28,935 nucleotides of DNA, from contig JAZNRE010000006.1 of the NCBI GenBank assembly GCA_045590535.1, forward strand, positions 1 through 28,935. The letters are read 5' to 3'. The first letter of the stretch is position 1. Every line of letters begins with the position of its first letter. This DNA comes from UMGS755 sp045590535 (GTDB lineage Bacteria > Bacillota > Clostridia > UBA1381 > UBA9506). Made by a program: the position numbers and the translations under genes. Below, piece by piece: positions 25,064-28,935 of the stretch. The notes beneath the pieces were generated by a model. That model did not search any database, was not told where the DNA came from, and saw nothing but the letters and a program-made list of their open reading frames with translations.

Positions 25064-25300
25064 ATGAACTACGATATTTTTTTGAATTGGCTTTTAGAAG
25101 AAAAAAAATTAAGTCAACGCGCTGCAAAAGATGTCATCTCTAGATGTAAGCGTGTATGTAAAATATTAAATATTCAAGAAATCAAATGTTCCACAATCGA
25201 AAAACTTAACACAAATATAGAATTCTCCAAAAAGTCGATGTTTATAAAATCGCAATTACGCAGAGCTTCCAATCTATGGATCGAATTTGAAACAAAATAA
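25064..25300 (+). CDS. Small protein resembling a recombinase core-binding (SAM-like) domain
   Basis: A 78-residue, basic, all-helical protein. FLNWLLEEKKLSQRAAKDVI followed by SRCKRVCKILNI and a last helix SQLRRASNLWIEF has the pattern of the N-terminal core-binding domain of tyrosine recombinases (FxxxLxxxxxLSxxTxxxY...). No catalytic domain follows. ATG at 25064 is chosen for GGAGG 5-6 nt upstream. It sits 97 nt before the cytosine methyltransferase with no clear promoter between, so the two probably form one transcript. Base use is AT-rich like the rest of the island. Function unknown: a DNA-binding accessory or regulator of the restriction-modification system is an inference; a decayed integrase remnant is the alternative. 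Confidence 0.7.
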   Translation: MNYDIFLNWLLEEKKLSQRAAKDVISRCKRVCKILNIQEIKCSTIEKLNTNIEFSKKSMFIKSQLRRASNLWIEFETK

Positions 25301-25397
25301 TACAAACATAAACTACACTCAACAGTATCTTTGTTGTCAAGAGTAGAAATTTCCTTTCTTTTAAGTAGAATGGTTGCAAACCAATAAGGAGAAAAAT

Positions 25398-26471
25398 ATG
25401 AAGAAATATAACATTATCGACTTATTTGCTGGGGTTGGTGGGCTAAGCTATGGTTTTTCGAAACTTCCCCAATTTAATATTATTGCAGCAAATGAAATTG
25501 AGAAAGACATTTCTGTGGCTTATACCTTGAATCACCCTGAGGTTGAAATGCTAAACTGTGATATTAACTTGTTAAGTGAAGAATTATTAGAAAAAACTTT
25601 AAAAGACAAGAAAATTGACATCGTTGTAGGTGGTCCTCCCTGCCAATCGTATTCAACACTTGGCAAGAGACAACTGGATGAACGAGCGAACCTGTTTATG
25701 CAATACAAGAGAATCTTAAAAATTTTACAGCCAAAAGCATTTGTTTTTGAGAATGTCGTTGGACTTCTGAGCATGGACAAAGGAAATCTTTTTAAACAAA
25801 TCCAACAAGAATTTGAAGAGCTAGGATATAAATTGCAACATAAAGTGTTAGATGCTGTAAATTATGGTGTGCCTCAGCATAGAGAAAGAGTTATACTTGT
25901 CGGTTTCAAAGGAGAAAATAACTTCGTTTATCCTGACCCTACTCATGGAGAAGGGCTAAAACCACATGTTACTTTAAAAGATGCAATTGGTGATTTACCA
26001 GTTTTAAAGAGCGGAGAAACCAAAACTACATACTCTAGTAATATTACGAATGAATTTCTTGCTTTTGTTCGAAAAAATTCTGCGGATGTTGTAAATGAAC
26101 ATAGTTCACCTAAAAACGGTGAGCATCTGATTAAAATAATGGAAGCATTAAAAGATGGTCAATCTAAATATGATTTGCCGGAAGAGATTCGGCCAAAAAG
26201 CGGATATGGCAATACATATGCAAAATTGTGGTGGGAAAAGCCTTCAACAACAATAACAAGAAACTTCGCCTGTCCTTCTTCGTCTCGGTGTATTCATCCA
26301 AGAGATTCTAGAGCAATGTCAATTCGTGAAGGCGCAAGATTGCAAAGCTTTCCCGATGATTACAAATTATATGGTTCGGACGGAATGAAAAGATTGGAGA
26401 TTGGAAATGCAGTCCCCCCCTTACTCTCAATGGCAATAGCAAAACAAATGTTGATTGCGTTAGAAAACTAA
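25398..26471 (+). CDS. C5 cytosine-specific DNA methyltransferase
   Basis: A 357-residue type II m5C methyltransferase. Motif I DLFAGVGGLSYGF (8-20, SAM binding), motif IV GGPPCQSYS with catalytic Cys82, motif VI ENV (118-120), motif VIII QHRER (160-164), motif IX REGARLQSFP (310-319) and motif X GNAVPP (336-341) are all intact, so the enzyme should be active. The variable target-recognition region between VIII and IX contains SGYGNTYAKLWWEKPSTTIT; its target cannot be read from sequence. AAGGAG lies upstream of ATG 25398. It protects DNA from the convergent HNH endonuclease, from which it is separated by a perfect terminator hairpin. Confidence 0.95.
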   Translation: MKKYNIIDLFAGVGGLSYGFSKLPQFNIIAANEIEKDISVAYTLNHPEVEMLNCDINLLSEELLEKTLKDKKIDIVVGGPPCQSYSTLGKRQLDERANLFMQYKRILKILQPKAFVFENVVGLLSMDKGNLFKQIQQEFEELGYKLQHKVLDAVNYGVPQHRERVILVGFKGENNFVYPDPTHGEGLKPHVTLKDAIGDLPVLKSGETKTTYSSNITNEFLAFVRKNSADVVNEHSSPKNGEHLIKIMEALKDGQSKYDLPEEIRPKSGYGNTYAKLWWEKPSTTITRNFACPSSSRCIHPRDSRAMSIREGARLQSFPDDYKLYGSDGMKRLEIGNAVPPLLSMAIAKQMLIALEN

Positions 26472-26506
26472 AACAATCCTGCAACTACTTGTTGCAGGAT
26501 TGTTTT
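26470..26506. terminator. Bidirectional terminator between methyltransferase and endonuclease genes
   Basis: Perfect 14-bp stem AACAATCCTGCAAC / GTTGCAGGATTGTT with a 5-nt loop and A/T flanks (GTTTTTATA on plus, AAAA before), overlapping both stop codon regions. It prevents the convergent transcripts from running into each other. Confidence 0.9.
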
Positions 26507-27240
26507 TATATTTCTTCTGGTTTCTTTCCATTAAATTTTTTGTATAATCTAGTATATATAGCTTTTTGCACTTTTTTACTGCACCCATCAACAACCTTTT
26601 CATTGGATATACTTATTACCCGTCCTTTATCATCATAGATCCAATAATTGCGATCCGGTCTATTACAAGATTCGCATTGTGGGATAATATTTCCTTCTTC
26701 CAACGGCTTTGCTGGATCTTTATGCCCCTTTTGAAGAACAACAGTTCTGTTTTTCCAATATCGATGTTTTTTCCCTTCTTCCGAACCACAGCATGCACAC
26801 TTATATCCATATGCTTTTTTTAAGTTTTCCCAATAATCTCCGTCAAACAGTTCCTCTCTTCTTTCTGCTGTGAAGCCAGCATAACATTCAGTTAATGATT
26901 TTAGTTTATAACTACCTGAAGGGATATTTATAGATGTATTGTCATTTCGCGTACCTGACAGAATGTACCATCCCTTCTGCGCTCCTAGGTGTCTTGCTTG
27001 TTGTACATCATTGGTGTTTGGATAATAATTTTTTATAAATTCAGTAAGTTCAGTTTTTGAAACAATCTTTGTATCAGGATATCCCTGGGCTAAATATATT
27101 AATACTAAAGCATCTTTTGTATAAGACTCTCCCTTATGTAAATTGGGGAGAATAACTCCGTGTTTTTTTAAATATTTTTCATGATATTCTGAGATTAGTT
27201 TATATGTATTTAAAATTTCTTGCATAGTTAGTTTTTTCAT
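26506..27240 (-). CDS. HNH-type restriction endonuclease
   Basis: A 244-residue protein. The C-terminal half is a zinc-bound HNH nuclease: YKCACCGSEEG (Cys148/151), VVLQKGHKDPAKPLEEGNII (His173, Asn184) and QCESCNRPDRN (Cys189/192, Asn193). The N-terminal half (1-130) has no motif I recognise and probably reads the DNA target. Gene order (C-like regulator, this gene, convergent methyltransferase) supports a type II restriction enzyme rather than a homing nuclease. The ribosome site GGAGGG overlaps the end of the regulator gene, and only 3 nt separate the two, so translation is coupled. Codon use is AT-rich. The recognition sequence is unknown. Confidence 0.87.
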   Translation of the reverse strand: MKKLTMQEILNTYKLISEYHEKYLKKHGVILPNLHKGESYTKDALVLIYLAQGYPDTKIVSKTELTEFIKNYYPNTNDVQQARHLGAQKGWYILSGTRNDNTSINIPSGSYKLKSLTECYAGFTAERREELFDGDYWENLKKAYGYKCACCGSEEGKKHRYWKNRTVVLQKGHKDPAKPLEEGNIIPQCESCNRPDRNYWIYDDKGRVISISNEKVVDGCSKKVQKAIYTRLYKKFNGKKPEEI

Positions 27241-27243
27241 GTT

Positions 27244-27453
27244 TTATCCCTCCAAAAATAGTTTATAAGTTTCAATTTCAAGCGCATCTGCTATGCGTTG
27301 AATGTTTTCAAGGGATATACTTCTGCGATAACATTCAATAGCGCTTATATAAGTACGATGCAAACCACATTTTTCAGCAAAGGCTTCTTGAGAAATCCCT
27401 AAAACAGTACGATATTTTTTTAAATTTGTTCCAAAAACTTTCACAATATCCAT
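27244..27453 (-). CDS. XRE-family controller (C) protein of the restriction-modification system
   Basis: A 69-residue helix-turn-helix protein of the size typical for restriction-modification controller proteins. The HTH is GISQEAFAEKCGLHRTYIS (about 19-37), followed by the dimer helices SLENIQRIADALEIETYKLF. C proteins activate their own gene and the endonuclease gene so that restriction lags behind methylation. AGGAGG lies 9 nt before the ATG; the stop is 3 nt before the endonuclease start. Its promoter contains a C-box-like element, which supports this call over a generic XRE repressor. Confidence 0.87.
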   Translation of the reverse strand: MDIVKVFGTNLKKYRTVLGISQEAFAEKCGLHRTYISAIECYRRSISLENIQRIADALEIETYKLFLEG

Positions 27454-27476
27454 AGCTATATTCCTCCTATGATCAA

Positions 27477-27505
27477 ATTATATTGCCTTGAATACTATAA
27501 GTCTA
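27477..27505 (-). promoter_or_regulatory. Promoter of the C-R operon
   Basis: Minus-strand TAGACT, 17-bp spacer, TATAAT. The weak -35 box is typical of promoters that need an activator, and the C-box-like element overlaps it. Confidence 0.65.
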
Positions 27506-27530
27506 CATACAATAAGTATATAGTAACGGT
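27494..27530 (-). promoter_or_regulatory. C-box-like operators of the controller protein
   Basis: Minus strand reads TGTAGACTTATAGTATTC with the core GACTTATAGT (27503-27494), nearly the known C-box pattern GACT-N3-AGTC. About 18 bp upstream lies a second half-symmetric element ACTATATACTTATTGTAT. Two sites in tandem, the nearer one over the -35 box, is the layout known for C proteins such as C.Esp1396I. Confidence 0.65.
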
Positions 27531-27597
27531 AAATTATAGACATTAACGAAAATTCAACAAATGTAAAGACCCTCTTAGGGCTTGAGTCCCTTTTAAC

Positions 27598-27631
27598 AAA
27601 AAAACAGAGCCACCCTAACGGGTAACTCTGT
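27598..27631 (-). terminator. Terminator of tRNA-Leu
   Basis: Minus-strand stem ACAGAG..ACCC / GGGT..CTCTGT directly after the CCA end, followed by TTTTTTTG. Confidence 0.85.
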
Positions 27632-27634
27632 TTT

Positions 27635-27718
27635 TGGTGCGAGTGACGGGACTTGAACCCGTACGTCATGGACACACGCCCCTCAAACGTGCCTGTCTGC
27701 CAGTTCCAGCACACTCGC
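27635..27718 (-). tRNA. tRNA-Leu(GAG), CCA encoded
   Basis: Minus-strand cloverleaf: acceptor GCGAGTG / CACTCGC, D-arm with GGAACTGGCAGAC, anticodon GAG (27684-27682) in the loop TTGAGGG closed by a CACGT/GCGTG stem, a long class II variable arm, the T-loop GGGTTCAAGTCCC, discriminator A and encoded CCA. It reads CUC/CUU leucine codons. The 83-residue minus-strand frame over it is a shadow. Confidence 0.97.
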
Positions 27719-27734
27719 TTATGCGCCATGCACT

Positions 27735-27763
27735 ATTATACTACAGGAAAAACCGTTTGTCAA
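27735..27763 (-). promoter_or_regulatory. Promoter of tRNA-Leu
   Basis: Minus-strand TTGACA, 17-bp spacer, TATAAT: both boxes are full consensus matches, 17 bp before the tRNA 5' end. Confidence 0.9.
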
Positions 27764-27847
27764 GAACTTAATGGGCAGATTTGTAAGTATTTTAAGTAAA
27801 AATTTCCCGGGGTCGTCCTTATTCCTTTTCCCCTTTGTTTTCACGGC

Positions 27848-27876
27848 TTGATTTTTTATATCAAATATGGTAAAAT
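27848..27876 (+). promoter_or_regulatory. Promoter of the DtxR-family gene
   Basis: TTGATT, 17-bp spacer, TAAAAT. A small inverted repeat TTGAT / ATCAA (27848-27852, 27860-27864) overlaps the -35 box and could be a self-regulatory site. Confidence 0.6.
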
Positions 27877-27907
27877 AAAGGCGGAAGATGAAAAAGGTGG
27901 TGTTTTC

Positions 27908-28279
27908 GTGAAGGAATCAGGCGAAATGTACCTTGAATCCATTTATGTTTTGTGTCATTCAAAAAACAATGTCCGTTCCATTGATGTGGCGGAGCATATG
28001 AATTTTTCCAAACCCAGCGTTAGCCGTGCTGTAGGTCTTTTGAAGCAAGAAGGGTATATAACGGTTGATAAAGAGGGTTACATTTCTCTTACCCCTTTCG
28101 GTGAAGACGCCGCAAATAAAATCTTTGAGCGCCACACCGTGCTCACCAATCTGCTCATTTACATGGGCGTGGATGAAAAAACCGCTGATGAAGACGCCTG
28201 CCGCATGGAGCATGTCATCAGTGAGCAATCCTTTAATGCCATGAAAAAATATCTTGAAGATAACAAAAAAGCTGAATAA
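27908..28279 (+). CDS. DtxR-family metal-dependent regulator
   Basis: A 123-residue protein with an N-terminal winged helix (RSIDVAEHMNFSKPSVSRAVG, in two parts) and a metal-binding dimer domain, lacking the SH3-like third domain of DtxR. Ligands of the primary metal site are Met7, Cys98, Glu101 and His102 (ACRMEH), the set of the iron sensors DtxR/IdeR; MntR has Asp at the first position and Glu at the second. His76 is kept, but the other ancillary-site ligands of DtxR appear replaced (Thr80, Asp94). GTG at 27908 is chosen for AAGGTGG upstream; the frame continues upstream only through the promoter. No metal transporter lies nearby. Often annotated as MntR in Clostridia. Confidence 0.85.
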   Translation: MKESGEMYLESIYVLCHSKNNVRSIDVAEHMNFSKPSVSRAVGLLKQEGYITVDKEGYISLTPFGEDAANKIFERHTVLTNLLIYMGVDEKTADEDACRMEHVISEQSFNAMKKYLEDNKKAE

Positions 28280-28303
28280 ACACGGGTAAAACCCGTCACC
28301 TCA

Positions 28304-28332
28304 AGCGACAGATTGTTCTGTCGCTTTTTTTT
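28304..28332 (+). terminator. Terminator of the DtxR-family gene
   Basis: Perfect 8-bp stem AGCGACAG / CTGTCGCT with 6-nt loop, then TTTTTTTT. A smaller hairpin ACGGGT / ACCCGT lies just upstream at about 28282-28296. Confidence 0.9.
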
Positions 28333-28346
28333 GCCTAAATTTGCAC

Positions 28347-28374
28347 AAAAAAATAGTGTCCCAAAGGACACTAT
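28347..28374 (-). terminator. Terminator after 16S rRNA
   Basis: Minus-strand perfect 9-bp stem ATAGTGTCC / GGACACTAT with a 4-nt loop, then TTTTTTTGTG. It lies about 84 nt past the 16S 3' end, with no tRNA or 23S between. Confidence 0.85.
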
Positions 28375-28430
28375 ATAAGTTCTCTATGAACCCTCAAAAC
28401 TGAACAGAGCAGAGCTATCGACCTAAGATT

Positions 28431-28450
28431 ATTAAAACCGAAGTTTTAAT
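28431..28450 (-). other. UUCG hairpin in the 16S trailer
   Basis: Minus strand ATTAAAAC-TTCG-GTTTTAAT, a perfect 8-bp stem with a stable UUCG tetraloop just past the mature 16S 3' end; probably a folding or processing element. Confidence 0.5.
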
Positions 28451-28453
28451 GCT

Positions 28454-28755
<302 letters not shown>

Positions 28756-28845
28756 CCAAGTCGGATCGTAGCCATGTCGTTCTGTGAGCCAAGGAGTTGT
28801 AGTGGGGATTTGTCTTCCTAAGACCGCTTCCTCCGACTTGTAGGA

Positions 28846-28935
28846 TTCTTTGGCCACACTTTGATGGGTGGTTGTCAACTCCAAATGATATCCTTTTTCA
28901 GGATCTGTCACCGAGCCACCCGCCAGGAACGCACC
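28846..28935 (-). pseudogene. whiA: WhiA-like fragment at contig end
   Basis: Thirty open codons on the minus strand begin GAFLAGGSVTDPEKGYHLEL, which matches from memory the LAGLIDADG-like N-terminal region of the sporulation/division regulator WhiA (GAFLAGGSV...YHLE). After about 28846 the WhiA pattern is lost and the frame runs through about 90 nt of unassigned sequence into 16S rRNA. It cannot be an intact gene in this position; a chimeric contig end is the simplest reading. Confidence 0.5.

Noticed and set aside
27478..27729. 83-aa minus-strand open frame
   Set aside because: It runs through tRNA-Leu, its terminator and the C-gene promoter region.

Overview
The window looks like a chromosomal segment of a spore-forming, low-to-mid GC Clostridia (Firmicutes). 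The evidence is the sporulation genes ylbJ/yqfC/yqfD, the ffs-dnaX-ybaB...darA-holB-ricT order familiar from Bacillus and Clostridia, formate-tetrahydrofolate ligase, DUF1836, split ThrE exporters, Shine-Dalgarno sites of the GGAGG type, consensus sigma-A promoters and clostridial-type 16S rRNA sequence. The species cannot be named from the sequence alone. The right end ends abruptly inside a 16S gene that does not continue as 16S, which is typical of a metagenomic contig end.

Layout. 1-1850: sporulation genes (ylbJ cut by the left edge, divergent yqfC-yqfD). 1866-7442, minus: a MATE exporter, then a MarR regulator with a heterodimeric ABC exporter. The marR promoter carries an inverted repeat that suggests self-regulation. 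7674-8735, minus: branched-chain aminotransferase with its own promoter. 8796-12925, minus: tepA (ClpP-like), a FlK-like thioesterase, fhs and a two-gene ThrE-type exporter, closely spaced. 13238-14206, plus: an orphan sugar-binding lipoprotein. 14398-21250, minus: one long housekeeping operon led by SRP RNA (ffs): dnaX, ybaB, a UgtP-like glycosyltransferase, darA, holB, ricT, an unknown gene and a DUF1836 gene. 21424-24843, plus: dprA-topA.

24900-27500 is an AT-rich restriction-modification island between topA and tRNA-Leu. It has a small orphan protein resembling a recombinase core-binding domain, a C5 cytosine methyltransferase, and, convergent to them, an HNH restriction endonuclease translationally coupled behind a C-protein-like XRE regulator. 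The C gene promoter holds a sequence very like a C-box, and a related half-site lies in the promoter on the methyltransferase side. This is the most system-like accessory region of the window.

27598-28935: tRNA-Leu(GAG), a DtxR-family metal regulator with an iron-type ligand set, then the 3' end of a 16S rRNA gene on the minus strand. The 16S is followed within about 85 nt by a strong terminator instead of a tRNA or 23S. It breaks at about 28755 and gives way to unrelated sequence ending in a piece that reads as WhiA.
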